Shown here: piece after piece, positions 8,529-16,804 of the stretch
How the letters are laid out: the number at the start of each line of letters is the position of its first letter
How positions within the stretch are numbered: position 1 is the stretch's first letter
From: Phycisphaeraceae bacterium
Lineage (GTDB): Bacteria > Planctomycetota > Phycisphaerae > Phycisphaerales > UBA1924
Assembly (NCBI GenBank): GCA_019636515.1
Contig: JAHBXI010000005.1
Coordinates: 186,001-250,000, forward strand
Length of the DNA stretch: 64,000 nt
Reading direction: 5' to 3'
Notes under the pieces: model-generated
What the model was told of the DNA's origin: nothing
What the model saw: only the letters and a program-made list of their open reading frames with translations
Database searches by the model: none
Translations under genes and position numbers: made by a program

Positions 8529-9383
8529 TCAGAGTTTCGGGCGTATGTGGTGGTGCGCGGGGGTGTGGACGGTCGGATCCCCTCCCCCCGGCGGCTCCGG
8601 CGTGCCCGGCGGATGGTGATGCGGCGGGTGATGATGCGGTGGGTGGTGATCCGGTGGTCCGGCTGGGGGGGGTGGCGCGGGCGCCGGAACGGGCGGCAAC
8701 GAGGGGCCATGCCCACCGCCCGGCCCACCCCCCGGCCCACCGCCATGCGAATGATCGGGCTCGAGCGCGGACTGGTCCGGGATCTGGCCGTGAGCCCGCT
8801 GCCACATCGCGTACAGGTCGTCAATCCAGGCGTGCAGCGACCAGAAGTGCTCGTTGTAATGCGCGACCGACAGGTCCGCCATGCCCGCCTCGATCAGCGA
8901 AGGGTGCCCCGGATGGTCGCGGGCCTCCTTCGCGTCAATCAGGCCGTGCAGTAGGTTGTGCAGGTTGCTCCCCTCGCTGGTGTCCAGTTCGGTACGCTCG
9001 ATGAATGACCCGAGTTGATCCGCCGTTCCATGCACAATGAGTTCCAGGATCCGGGCGTACGACCGGGCGAGGGTCATCGGGCGGAACCATGATTCAAGGT
9101 CCGAGGGCACCCTGGTCCACGCCTCCAGCGTGTACCCATGCCCGGGCGTGTTTGCGATAAGCCACTTGAAGTTCCTGATCATCTCCCGGTGGAATGTCAG
9201 GAACTGCTCACCCGCCCCTGGCTCATCGAGGAACTTGAGCGTCGGGAACCGCGCCCGGGCGGCCCGCCACTCGGCCCGCTCATCCACGGGGAGCCATCGC
9301 TCCCGGTATCGAGCCTGGTGCCAGTCGCCGTGATCGCCCATGTGCGCGCGCACGGCATCGTACAAAGTCTGCGGCAGTTTCAC
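8529..9383 (-). CDS. Divergent tyrosinase-like (type 3 copper) protein with His/Pro-rich tail
   Basis: A 284-residue protein with tyrosinase hallmarks. A CuA-like block has FLTFHREMI (His65) with possible upstream ligands at His18 and His22. A CuB-like block has LHNLLHGLI (His142, His146), followed by HFWSLHAWIDDLYAMWQ. The latter matches the F-W-x2-H-x3-D part of the tyrosinase signature (His184, Asp188), with NE in place of the usual DP. Type 3 copper enzymes oxidise phenols or carry oxygen; the substrate here is unknown. Residues ~212-284 are a Gly/Pro/His tail with repeated HHPP and HHHPP, which may bind metal. GTG 9383 is chosen for its GGGAGGG site. It is last in a minus-strand run after a sigma factor and kinase. 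No signal peptide is seen. Confidence 0.65.
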   Translation of the reverse strand: MKLPQTLYDAVRAHMGDHGDWHQARYRERWLPVDERAEWRAARARFPTLKFLDEPGAGEQFLTFHREMIRNFKWLIANTPGHGYTLEAWTRVPSDLESWFRPMTLARSYARILELIVHGTADQLGSFIERTELDTSEGSNLHNLLHGLIDAKEARDHPGHPSLIEAGMADLSVAHYNEHFWSLHAWIDDLYAMWQRAHGQIPDQSALEPDHSHGGGPGGGPGGGHGPSLPPVPAPAPPPPAGPPDHHPPHHHPPHHHPPGTPEPPGGGDPTVHTPAHHHIRPKL

Positions 9384-9448
9384 GGGGTTTCCCTCCCTTG
9401 CGTGGTCGGCACGGCCATCTCCGCGGCGTGAAGAGCCGGCGGTCGATG

Positions 9449-9940
9449 TCATGGTGATTTCGAGGCGTTCTTCAAGGCCGGATCCTGGGCTTCCTTCGCG
9501 GCCACCGAGACGTGCGCGAAGCAGCGGTAGGAATCGGCGCCCTCCGTCACCGTCACCTCCACGGGGACAAGCGTTCCATCGGTGCGGCGGGTCATCAGGT
9601 ACCCGATGGTCTCGTGCTGCCCGTTGGGGAGTTTGCGGTAGACCGGCTGGTCCCGGACGATCTCGGCCCGGGAACCATCCCCGGATTGCCACGACGCCGA
9701 GATCGCCGAAGAAAGATCCTGCAGCGCCTGGTCGGCGGCGGCCTTGGCCGTCGGCGCCGTCACCACCGATTCGCAGGCATCGCAGAACAACTGGTACAGG
9801 TCCGCGTGCGCCGAAAGGCTCTGCAGCACGCGCTGCTCGAGGGTCGCCGGCGACAACCGGTGCGGGGGAGTCGGCACCGGCACGTTCGAGTCGTGGGATG
9901 TGATCGGTAGACGGGCCGAGACGATCTGGTGCGGCTTCAT
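9449..9940 (-). CDS. Conserved-looking hypothetical protein in the kinase operon
   Basis: A 163-residue protein of unrecognised family. The ATG at 9940 overlaps the stop of the upstream kinase gene by four bases (ATGA), and a GGGAG site lies inside that gene, so the two are probably translationally coupled. Residues ~30-85 look helical (LEQRVLQSLSAHADLYQLF). Residues ~95-150 look beta-rich and contain QPVYRKLPNGQHETIGYLMTR. There is no signal peptide or membrane segment. Its place between a membrane Ser/Thr kinase and a tyrosinase-like protein is the only functional hint. Confidence 0.75.
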   Translation of the reverse strand: MKPHQIVSARLPITSHDSNVPVPTPPHRLSPATLEQRVLQSLSAHADLYQLFCDACESVVTAPTAKAAADQALQDLSSAISASWQSGDGSRAEIVRDQPVYRKLPNGQHETIGYLMTRRTDGTLVPVEVTVTEGADSYRCFAHVSVAAKEAQDPALKNASKSP

Positions 9941-12198
9941 GGCGTGCTCCCTGGCGTGGTCCCGCCCGCGGGCGTGCCGAGCGGCGTCGCGCTCTTGGCG
10001 CAGCGGAACCCGTGCTTGAAAGAGAAATTCCCGTGCGGGTACGAGTAAATCCTGGTCATGTCCGTCGTCACGGGGGAATCCGTCCACGCACGGCCGACGA
10101 TCAGGGCCCCCTCCAGACTTGGTTCAAACGATCCGGTACACTCACGCAGCGGCCCGAACATCAGGCGAAGGCCCGCCGGGTGTGCCTGGCCGTCGTCGGC
10201 GAACACCGACACCGCATGGCGGGCGTACAGGTCGTACAGGACCCGAGGGTCCCACGACTGTTCGAGCACCACGTCGGGCGCGTGTGGTTCGGCCGAACGG
10301 GCCGGATCGTAATCGTGTCCCCACGGGTACCGTCGCCGATCGGGGCCGCGAGCCGCCGCCTGCCACTCCAGCGCGGTCGGCAGCCGCTTGCCGGCCCACC
10401 GGGCGTACGCCTCGGCATCGTGGAACGTGACCCCCACCACCGGGCGATCCGGGGCCGCGGCCTCGTAGCCGTAGTCCGACCATGCCTGCGGGGCGGGATG
10501 CCCCGTCGCATCGACGAAGGCCTTGTACTGCGCGTTGGAGACCGGCGTCCGATCGATGAAGAACGACTCGACATGGATGTCTCGACGGCCGATCTCCGGG
10601 ATCGCGCTGTTCGCCCAGCCGAACTCGAACGTTCCCGCCTCGATCTGCACCATGTCCTCCGAGACCACCCGGGACGTGGGATAGAGCGTCGCCCGAAGAA
10701 CACGCCGGGCATCCCCGGGCGCCGACGGGTCGCCCGAAGTTTCCGGGGTCCTCGCAAGCAGCGAGAGGTGATTCCCCGGGCCGGGCGCGACGAGCAACGT
10801 GTTGAACTCCGCGAACGAGCCGTGGTCGTCGGTCCCGACCGTGACGCGGTACTGCCCGGGGCGCATCTTCAAGGACCTTGCCGGTGTCCGGCCGCTCAGT
10901 CTCATCACCGGATCGAATTCGAACGTCGAGGGATGGACGGCGTGAACCGTGAACCACAGGCCCGAGGGCGTGCTCTCCACCGACATCCACCCCAGGGCGG
11001 CATGCCGAGAACGCGAGTAGAGCCACGACGTCAGCACCAGCGCCGCGACCAGCGCGACCATCGCCCCCGCCGTGAAGAGACCCCGGTTGGCCGCCGCGAA
11101 CCGGCGCGCCCGGCGCGCCATCGTGACGCCGCGGGCCATGATCGGCTTGCCCTCCAGGAAGCACCGCAGGTCCGCCGCCATATGCATCGCCGACTGGTAC
11201 CGCCGAGAAGGGTCCTTCTCAAGCGCGGTCTCGCAGATGGTCGCCAGGTCACGCGGGATCCCGGGATCCGCCGTCCTGAGCGGCACCGGATCGAGCGTGC
11301 GGACCGCGTGCAGCACCTGCTCGGGCGTGTCCCCGTCGAACGGGCGGCACAGCGCCAAGGCCTCGTACAACACGACCCCGAGCGAAAAAATGTCGCTCCG
11401 CCCGTCGACGCGAACCTCCGAGACCGCCGCCTGCTCCGGGCTCATGTAGTGGCAACTGCCAATCCCACGGGTAAAGTCCCCCGGCGGGCCGGCCGCCAGG
11501 TGCTTGGCGATCCCGAAATCGGTCAGGTGCGGGGCGTCGGTCGCGTCCACAAGGATGTTCGACGGCTTCACGTCTCGGTGGACCACGCTGGCCCGGTGGG
11601 AATGTTCGAGCGCCTCGGCGATGCGGCCGACAATCCCGGACATGCGGCGACGCCACTCCCGGCGGTACTCCCCCGAGGTCTGAGTCCCGGATCGACGCTC
11701 ACGCTCGTTGGCCAAAAGTTGCTTGAGCGTGTGACCGGCGATGTACTCGCTCACGATGTAATGACGGCCCCGATCGCAGCCGAAATCGAAGACCTGAACG
11801 ATCCCGGGATTCCTCAAGGAGGCGGCCAGGCGGGCCTCGTCACGAAATCGACCCAACGCCTGTTCGGATCCTGTCAAGTGATCCGCCAGGACCTTGATCG
11901 CCACGGAGCGGTCAAGTTTCTCGTCGTGGGCCAGGTACACGATCCCCATGCCGCCGTGCCCCAGGCGGCCGCTGACCTTGAACTGGCCGATCGTCTGCGG
12001 ATCGCTGGGCAGCAGCCCACCCGTATCCGGCGCGGGCGCCGTGGCGGTCACGCCTTCATCGAGCGTGCGGAGGAGCATCGCGATCCGTTCGCGGACCTCC
12101 GCGTTCGGGCACGCTCCCTCCAGAAAAGCCTCCCGATCCTCGGGGGGCAAGTCCAAAGCGGCCAGAAAAATCGCTTTTTCATCCCAGGAAGGTGCCAC
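9937..12198 (-). CDS. Membrane Ser/Thr protein kinase with C-terminal FGE/sulfatase-modifying-like domain
   Basis: A 753-residue protein. Residues ~1-60 match the short helical segment common before planctomycete kinases (FLAALDLPPEDREAFLEGAC). The Hanks-type kinase domain (~75-340) has GHGGMGIVYLA, VAIKVL, the catalytic loop HRDVKPSNI and DFG. One transmembrane helix lies at ~371-393. The external part ends in an FGE-sulfatase-like fold (MVQIEAGTFEFG, FFIDRTPVSNAQYKAFV, KRLPTALEWQAAARG, YPWG, HGFRCAKS). Only one of the usual FGE cysteines is obvious near the end, so it may be a sensor or binding domain rather than an oxidase. I chose GTG 12198, just after the sigma gene; a longer frame would overlap the sigma factor C-terminus. 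Confidence 0.9.
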   Translation of the reverse strand: MAPSWDEKAIFLAALDLPPEDREAFLEGACPNAEVRERIAMLLRTLDEGVTATAPAPDTGGLLPSDPQTIGQFKVSGRLGHGGMGIVYLAHDEKLDRSVAIKVLADHLTGSEQALGRFRDEARLAASLRNPGIVQVFDFGCDRGRHYIVSEYIAGHTLKQLLANERERRSGTQTSGEYRREWRRRMSGIVGRIAEALEHSHRASVVHRDVKPSNILVDATDAPHLTDFGIAKHLAAGPPGDFTRGIGSCHYMSPEQAAVSEVRVDGRSDIFSLGVVLYEALALCRPFDGDTPEQVLHAVRTLDPVPLRTADPGIPRDLATICETALEKDPSRRYQSAMHMAADLRCFLEGKPIMARGVTMARRARRFAAANRGLFTAGAMVALVAALVLTSWLYSRSRHAALGWMSVESTPSGLWFTVHAVHPSTFEFDPVMRLSGRTPARSLKMRPGQYRVTVGTDDHGSFAEFNTLLVAPGPGNHLSLLARTPETSGDPSAPGDARRVLRATLYPTSRVVSEDMVQIEAGTFEFGWANSAIPEIGRRDIHVESFFIDRTPVSNAQYKAFVDATGHPAPQAWSDYGYEAAAPDRPVVGVTFHDAEAYARWAGKRLPTALEWQAAARGPDRRRYPWGHDYDPARSAEPHAPDVVLEQSWDPRVLYDLYARHAVSVFADDGQAHPAGLRLMFGPLRECTGSFEPSLEGALIVGRAWTDSPVTTDMTRIYSYPHGNFSFKHGFRCAKSATPLGTPAGGTTPGSTP

Positions 12199-12268
12199 TC
12201 GATACAAACTCCGATGACGGTGCGTCCCCTTACTGCCGACGGGCGACGCCCCCGGTGCGCACAAAGGC

Positions 12269-12898
12269 TCACGTTTCCGAGCGAGTATCCGGATCGGGGA
12301 ATGTACCCGAGGCTCCAGGTCCGCCAAGGTGGTTCTTCAGCCACGCCCGGGCGTACTGCCAGTGCCGACGAACCACCGGAACGGTCATTCCGAGGGCTTC
12401 GGCGGTCGCCTCAAGCGACTGCTCGTGGACGCAACGCAGTTCCGCCACCAGCGCCCCTTCCGGGTCGATGCCGCGGAACTTCTCGATGGCCTCGTGGACC
12501 TCGAGGCGGTCCTGGAGGCGGTCTTCGCGGCCCATGACCCGAGGATCAAGGGGAACGCGCTTGAAATCGCCTCCTCGCTTGATGGCGGTGTCGTGGCGCA
12601 CTTGCTCGGCGAGCACGTCTTTCATCGCCCGGCCCAGCAAAAAGAAAAAATGCCGGCGGTCTTCCGCGGATAACCGCTCTCGATCCAGGAGGCGGCAAAG
12701 GGCGTCGTGGACCAGTCCGGTCCCGTCCCCGGCCCCCGAAACCGGCCGGTGCTGGCCCGAGATCATCGACTGGGCGATACGACGTAACTCCGGATAAACA
12801 CGGGACATAAGTGCTTCCCGGGCCGCGGGATCCCCGGCCTTGACCTGTCCCAGGAGGCTCGTAATCGAGCCCGTGAAGTCCTCCCCACCGTTGGTCAT
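12269..12898 (-). CDS. ECF-type RNA polymerase sigma factor (TIGR02999-like)
   Basis: A 209-residue sigma-70 family factor starting at ATG 12898 (MTNGGEDFTGSITSLLGQV). Region 2 has LMSRVYPELRRIAQ and VHDALCRLL; region 4 has EQSLEATAEALGMTVPVVRRHWQYARAWL. This form of ECF factor is typically encoded beside a Ser/Thr kinase in planctomycetes and related phyla, and here the kinase gene starts about 70 bases downstream on the same strand. That pairing suggests control by the kinase rather than by a classic anti-sigma factor. The frame extends upstream, but that part has no sigma character. No clear Shine-Dalgarno is seen. Confidence 0.88.
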   Translation of the reverse strand: MTNGGEDFTGSITSLLGQVKAGDPAAREALMSRVYPELRRIAQSMISGQHRPVSGAGDGTGLVHDALCRLLDRERLSAEDRRHFFFLLGRAMKDVLAEQVRHDTAIKRGGDFKRVPLDPRVMGREDRLQDRLEVHEAIEKFRGIDPEGALVAELRCVHEQSLEATAEALGMTVPVVRRHWQYARAWLKNHLGGPGASGTFPDPDTRSET

Positions 12899-13879
12899 GA
12901 TCGCAGCGTACCACGCCGGCACAAAATCACAAAAACTCACAGTCGGCACGCATCGACCGGTGCCATCGTCGGCTATTGCAAGCGAGCGCTCCATCGGATC
13001 AAGAGGGAGTCCGAGAGGCGCGAGGTCCTTCCCGCCAGGCAGCGCTGATCGGTCGCGGGGAAGACGATGCCGGGTGTCATCGGCCGTTCCAGCGGAGGAC
13101 TCACGATGGCACGCGACGCGTGGCCGTAGGTTCGGGGGAATTCGCGGTATGGCGGGTGATCTCAGCGCGATCACCCGCCCCAGGTCGCTTCTTCTCGGGG
13201 AGCCGCCTGGTCACGGGTCCGTGGGGGTCGGGAAGTCGGCGGTCGGTCATCGGCGAGCAATCGCCGAGCCGGCTGTCGGCTTTGTCGAGGGAGCGGTCGT
13301 CGATGACGCCCGGGTGTCTGACCCATACCCCGCGATCACGAGCCGCACGGTTCGCACCTCGCATGCAACCGCCCGTGCGGCCGAGCCATCCCCTCGGGGG
13401 GGATGCTCGGCGGCGGATGCCGCCCGGTGACGTATCGCGCCCGATGAAGTACCTCGGCCGATGAAGCATCTGGGCCCGGTGACGTCGTACGACACGCACA
13501 AGGCCGGTTCTTCATGCGGCGACTGCTCGCCCCATCGGGCCACGCAACCTGCTGCGTCTGACCTGGTTGGATCTGGTATCTGGGATCTGGGGCCGGGGGT
13601 CTGGGGTCTGGGGTCTGGGGCACCTGACCTCCGCACCCGGGCGCCTGATACCCGGCGATCGGCCCAGGCACCCGGCATGTGAAATCTGGCATGCTGAAAC
13701 CTGGCATCTGAAACCTGGCCTCAGAAGACCAAAGACCTCTCGCCCGAACGCTCGCCGCGTATGTGCCCCCCGTTCTCCACCCAAGCACTCGCCACCTCGC
13801 CGGCCAAGTACCATGCCCGGCCCGTGATCGCATCCCTTCGCCGTGGAATCCCGCGGCCAACACCCGGAAGAAAGCAGCC
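12899..13879. other. Long intergenic region with degenerate short repeats
   Basis: Nearly 1 kb without a convincing gene. Between about 13420 and 13500 the phrases CCCGGTGACGT and CCGATGAAG each occur twice in degenerate copies. From about 13560 to 13740 the sequence is built from repeated (T)CTGGGG(T) and CTGG(C)A(T)CTGAAACC-like words. The frames spanning it on both strands have biased, repetitive products and no recognisable domains. I read it as simple-sequence expansion. A promoter for the small gene at 13880 may lie near its right end. Confidence 0.5.
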
Positions 13880-14158
13880 ATGGGATGTCTCCTCGCCGCC
13901 ATCGCCCTGATGTTCCCCCGCCTGGTGATCATCATCCTGGTCATCGCCGGCGATTACATGAGCCGGGCCTACGAGACAACCATCTGGCCCATCCTGGGCT
14001 TTGTGTTCCTGCCGTACACCACGCTCGCCTACGCCATTTGCCAGAACGAAGGCGGCGGAATCCAGGGATGGTGGATCGCGCTGCTCGTGCTGGCGATCCT
14101 GTCGGACCTGGGGTGCTGGTCGGGCGGAGAGCAACAACGCCGGCGGCGAACGGGTTGA
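13880..14158 (+). CDS. Small membrane protein of unknown function
   Basis: A 92-residue protein from ATG 13880, preceded by a GGAAGAAAG purine tract. Three hydrophobic stretches are visible: residues ~1-22 (MGCLLAAIALMFPRLVIIIL), ~32-48, and ~61-76 (GWWIALLVLAILSDL), so it is probably an inner-membrane protein. The C-terminus is basic (EQQRRRRTG). The frame is open upstream, but that part is Pro/Arg-rich and not protein-like. No family is recognised. It borders the accessory segment that begins at about 14.2 kb. Confidence 0.65.
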   Translation: MGCLLAAIALMFPRLVIIILVIAGDYMSRAYETTIWPILGFVFLPYTTLAYAICQNEGGGIQGWWIALLVLAILSDLGCWSGGEQQRRRRTG

Positions 14159-14212
14159 TACGACGAAAGTTGATACACCGAAAATAATCGCTCGCGCTGT
14201 GCGGCCCGGCGG

Positions 14213-14480
14213 AACAAGGACGCGGCCCGCGTGGAGTTGGAGAAGGAAGTCCGGCCCGTGACTAACTTCGTGCGGGGGTACCCCAAGACGACCGACACCG
14301 ACCGCGCCGAGATCGTGATCATCGTGCGCCCCCCGCCGCGAGCGAGACGCCCGCGCCGATTTCCGCGCCGCCGACGGCGGGAAAACGGCGGTCTACAGGC
14401 TCCGCTAGGTCAACACCCGCGGCGAAAAGGGACCGTGGAGCGACGTCACGGCGGCAACGGCGGCGACGGCGGCGACGTAG
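14213..14480 (+). pseudogene. Decayed 3' remnant of a planctomycete hypothetical gene family
   Basis: The + strand encodes fragments resembling the C-terminal half of a hypothetical protein family I associate with planctomycetes. NKDAARVELEKEVRPVTNF leads to VRGYPKTTD; after a frame change near 14330 comes GGKTAVYRLR, then TAG, then VNTRGEKGPWSDVTAAT and a final TAG. In intact relatives the first TAG position is expected to be Trp or another coding residue, so frameshift and nonsense changes have disabled it. A matching 5' piece lies at 17888, on the far side of the accessory genes, and another short piece near 56465. The identity rests on remembered family motifs. Confidence 0.6.
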
Positions 14481-14531
14481 CGGGCTACTACCGCTGGCGC
14501 GGATGAGTGGATGAAAGACTGTCTAATGTAG

Positions 14532-14559
14532 TTGACACACCAGCGCGAGCCGATATACT
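14532..14559 (+). promoter_or_regulatory. Near-consensus sigma-70 promoter
   Basis: TTGACA at 14532-14537 and TATACT at 14554-14559 are separated by 16 bases. This would drive the coiled-coil gene at 14799, leaving a leader of about 230 bases. A closely related element, sharing GTTGAC, ACCA and GCCGATATACT, lies at 61776-61805 before the metal-region gene. Confidence 0.7.
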
Positions 14560-14798
14560 TGCCCCCCTCGGAACTTGACCAAGCCACGGGATCGGTGCGT
14601 CCGGCTGCCATATTGGCAGGCCGGTTAGTCAGCGTTCACGTATCGACAGGGCTTTGGCAGGACAGGGGAATCGCTTACATGAGGTTTTCGGGCCTTCCCG
14701 CGTGATTCGCTGGGGCGCGATGGGTTTTCGCGGGCTGGCATTGGTGTTGCCACGCTCCACGCACGCTGCACGAGGTGTGCGGCCTCGTGGAGCATCCA

Positions 14799-16178
14799 AT
14801 GGCAGACGGAAGCACGGACGCACGGAATCCCCCAGCCGAAATCACCACCGACGCGACGCCGATGCTCGACGTGAAGCAGGACGCGAATGCCGTGGCGAGC
14901 GCTCGTCAGCAGTCCGAATCGCTCGTTGCTGAAATCCAAGGGCACAACGTCACCGCGTCTACCAAAGCCGACCAAGTCGAGCAGATTCGGCAGGCTGCGG
15001 AGAAGGCACGGGCGGACATCGACGCGCAGATATCGGCCGCGCAAGCCTCTCTGACTTCGTTCAATCAGCAGGTCGAGTCTGCCAAGAGCACCATCGCGGA
15101 ACTGGCAACCCTGTCCACGACCTTGCAAGCGACCGGCAAGCAGACCACCGAATCAGCCGCGCAAGCGAGCGCGTCCCTCGAAACGCTGCGCACCCTCGCT
15201 AACACAGCGACCGAGAGCGCAAGCCGGATTGAAGCGCTCAAGACTCAGGTGGAGCAGTCGGCACAGGTGGCAGCGCAACGCTCAGAGCACATCGAGGACG
15301 GTCGAAAATATGTTGACACCAAGCGAGCGGAGATCGACGTGCTGCTGAACACCGCGCAGCAATCGGCGAGCGGTGCCGAGTCGCAGCACCATGCGGCTCG
15401 CACGAGTTCAGAGAACTTGACGACGCTTTATGTGGCGGCCCAGAAGGTGAAGGCGGATACGGAGCGTAACTCGGAGTCCGTGGCATCGCTCCTTGCCAAA
15501 TGCAAGCAGCACGCGGCGACTACGAAGGCACTTGCTGACAAGGCCGATTCAACCGAGAAGCGGATCGCCGACTACGAATCCCGGCTTGCGCAGTTGGAGA
15601 CGACTGCGAATGAACGACTCCGGACAATCGAGACCCTGCTTCCGCAAGCGGCGGGAGCCGGGCTTGCCCACGCCTTCAACTTGCGGCGAACGCACTTCAA
15701 GTGGCCGCAGCGAGTCTGGCAAGGGGTGTTTGTGGTTAGCCTTCTCGCCTTGCTGGGCATCGCGGGTTTGGAGTTCAGCCTGTTCTCGAAACTTGATGGC
15801 GCTCTGACCTGGGACCGGCTTGGCCTCTCACTGCTGCACCGCTTGCCGTTTGCGCTCCCGCTCATCTGGCTGGCGATCCACTCAGGGCACAAGGCGGCGC
15901 TCGCCCAGCGCGTCGAAGAGGACTACGCCTTCAAGGAAACCGTCTCGCGGTCCTTTGAGGGCTACCGGCGTGAGATGGCCGAACTTGAAGGGAAGGCAGC
16001 GCCGAACTCCGCTCTCACGCGGCTTTGCGCTGGCGTTCTCGGCGTCATCACCAACCCACCGGGGCGCATCTACGAAAAGCACCCGCTCAACAACACGCCG
16101 CTGAGCGCACTGGCCGATTCAGCCGGACCTATCGCATCGGCTGCGACAAGGGCTGCGAAAGCGCAGGCAGGGTTGTAG
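14799..16178 (+). CDS. Large coiled-coil protein with two C-terminal membrane helices
   Basis: A 459-residue protein from ATG 14799 with GGAG upstream. Residues ~30-285 are an almost continuous helical coiled coil rich in Ala, Ser, Gln, Glu and Thr. Two membrane helices follow at ~306-328 (VWQGVFVVSLLALLGIAGLE) and ~345-362, then a cytoplasmic tail containing EEDYAFKETVSRSFEGYRREM, a pattern I have seen in membrane-anchored coiled-coil proteins of accessory loci but cannot name. It would be a long rod anchored at the inner membrane. It is the first gene of an accessory stretch with LRAT and AlbA_2 genes, each separated by GC-rich hairpins, so a shared operon is uncertain. Confidence 0.8.
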   Translation: MADGSTDARNPPAEITTDATPMLDVKQDANAVASARQQSESLVAEIQGHNVTASTKADQVEQIRQAAEKARADIDAQISAAQASLTSFNQQVESAKSTIAELATLSTTLQATGKQTTESAAQASASLETLRTLANTATESASRIEALKTQVEQSAQVAAQRSEHIEDGRKYVDTKRAEIDVLLNTAQQSASGAESQHHAARTSSENLTTLYVAAQKVKADTERNSESVASLLAKCKQHAATTKALADKADSTEKRIADYESRLAQLETTANERLRTIETLLPQAAGAGLAHAFNLRRTHFKWPQRVWQGVFVVSLLALLGIAGLEFSLFSKLDGALTWDRLGLSLLHRLPFALPLIWLAIHSGHKAALAQRVEEDYAFKETVSRSFEGYRREMAELEGKAAPNSALTRLCAGVLGVITNPPGRIYEKHPLNNTPLSALADSAGPIASAATRAAKAQAGL

Positions 16179-16198
16179 CGTGTGTCGGTCACCGCACC

Positions 16199-16222
16199 TG
16201 CCGGGGGCTATCGCCCCCCGGC
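16199..16222. repeat. GC-rich hairpin repeat, copy 1
   Basis: TGCCGGGGGC at 16199 pairs across a short ATCG-type loop with GCCCCCCGGCA. It lies between the coiled-coil and LRAT genes and belongs to the same family as the hairpins at 16662, 16727 and 61314. Confidence 0.7.
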
Positions 16223-16250
16223 ACCCCCCATCAAGAAAGGAACGGACTCC

Positions 16251-16643
16251 ATGGCCAAAGGCGATCATCTCTTCGTGCGGTATTCCTGGGGCACCCATCA
16301 CGGCATCGACCTCGGCGACAACACCGTCATCGAGTACGGCGGCAAGGGCACGGGCCGCATGTCCGTCCGGCGGGTGCATCGAAACGGCTTCCTCTCACGC
16401 GGGCCGTGCTTTGTGCGCCCGTACGCGCCGGGGACCGCGCTCGACCCTGAGCAGACCGTCCAACTCGCGTGGATGCGTCTGCGCGAGCAACGCTACGACC
16501 TGTTCAACAACAACTGCGAGCACCTGGCCTACTGGTGCAAGACCGGGCACCACTGGAGCCCGCAGGCGAACGGCTTGAAGGACGTGCTGAAAGTCGGCGC
16601 GGTGGTCGGACTGATCGCGCTGGTGGCCAGTGCCGCCGGTTGA
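16251..16643 (+). CDS. LRAT-domain (papain-like NlpC/P60 superfamily) protein
   Basis: A 130-residue protein starting at ATG 16251 (MAKGDHLFVRY) with an AAGGA site upstream. It has the LRAT order of motifs: GDHLFV, then HHGIDLGDNTVIEY with the candidate catalytic His (16 or 17), and NNNCEHLAYW with the candidate nucleophile Cys89. LRAT-like proteins use a Cys/His pair for acyl transfer or hydrolysis of lipids or peptides. A C-terminal hydrophobic stretch (~residues 110-128, VLKVGAVVGLIALVASAAG) could anchor it to a membrane. It is flanked by hairpin repeats on both sides, suggesting an independent cassette. The substrate is unknown. Confidence 0.82.
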   Translation: MAKGDHLFVRYSWGTHHGIDLGDNTVIEYGGKGTGRMSVRRVHRNGFLSRGPCFVRPYAPGTALDPEQTVQLAWMRLREQRYDLFNNNCEHLAYWCKTGHHWSPQANGLKDVLKVGAVVGLIALVASAAG

Positions 16644-16661
16644 GGTGCGATGTGGTTCAAC

Positions 16662-16684
16662 GCCGGGGGCTTCCGCCCCCCTGC
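16662..16684. repeat. GC-rich hairpin repeat, copy 2
   Basis: GCCGGGGGC, a TTCC loop, then GCCCCCCTGCA, just downstream of the LRAT gene. The right arm is imperfect (CTGC in place of CGGC), so only about six to seven base pairs form cleanly. It may act as a terminator-like structure. Confidence 0.6.
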
Positions 16685-16726
16685 AACCCCCGCTCGCGTA
16701 CGTCGTTCGTTCCAAGCGGGTGGGGG

Positions 16727-16758
16727 TGCCGGGGGAGGGCTGCAGCCCTCCCCCGGCA
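16727..16758. repeat. 32-bp perfect palindrome, hairpin repeat copy 3
   Basis: TGCCGGGGGAGGGCTG is followed directly by its exact reverse complement, giving a perfect 32-bp palindrome with no loop bases. It lies between the LRAT and AlbA_2 genes. The same arms, with a different centre, recur at 61314-61345 at the edge of the helicase gene, including the preceding GGGGG. Confidence 0.85.
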
Positions 16759-16804
16759 GTGCGTCGATTGCTCCATTCGGGTGTACGACCATCGGTGATG
16801 TATC

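Noticed and set aside
10012-12537. Long open frame on the strand opposite the Ser/Thr kinase gene
   Set aside because: The product is Arg/Pro/His-rich with no recognisable domain, and the opposite strand encodes a clear kinase and FGE-like domain. The high GC content makes long antisense frames common. The same holds for 5111-6799 and 33131-35203 on the + strand and 28257-30521 on the minus strand beyond the YfiH-type gene.
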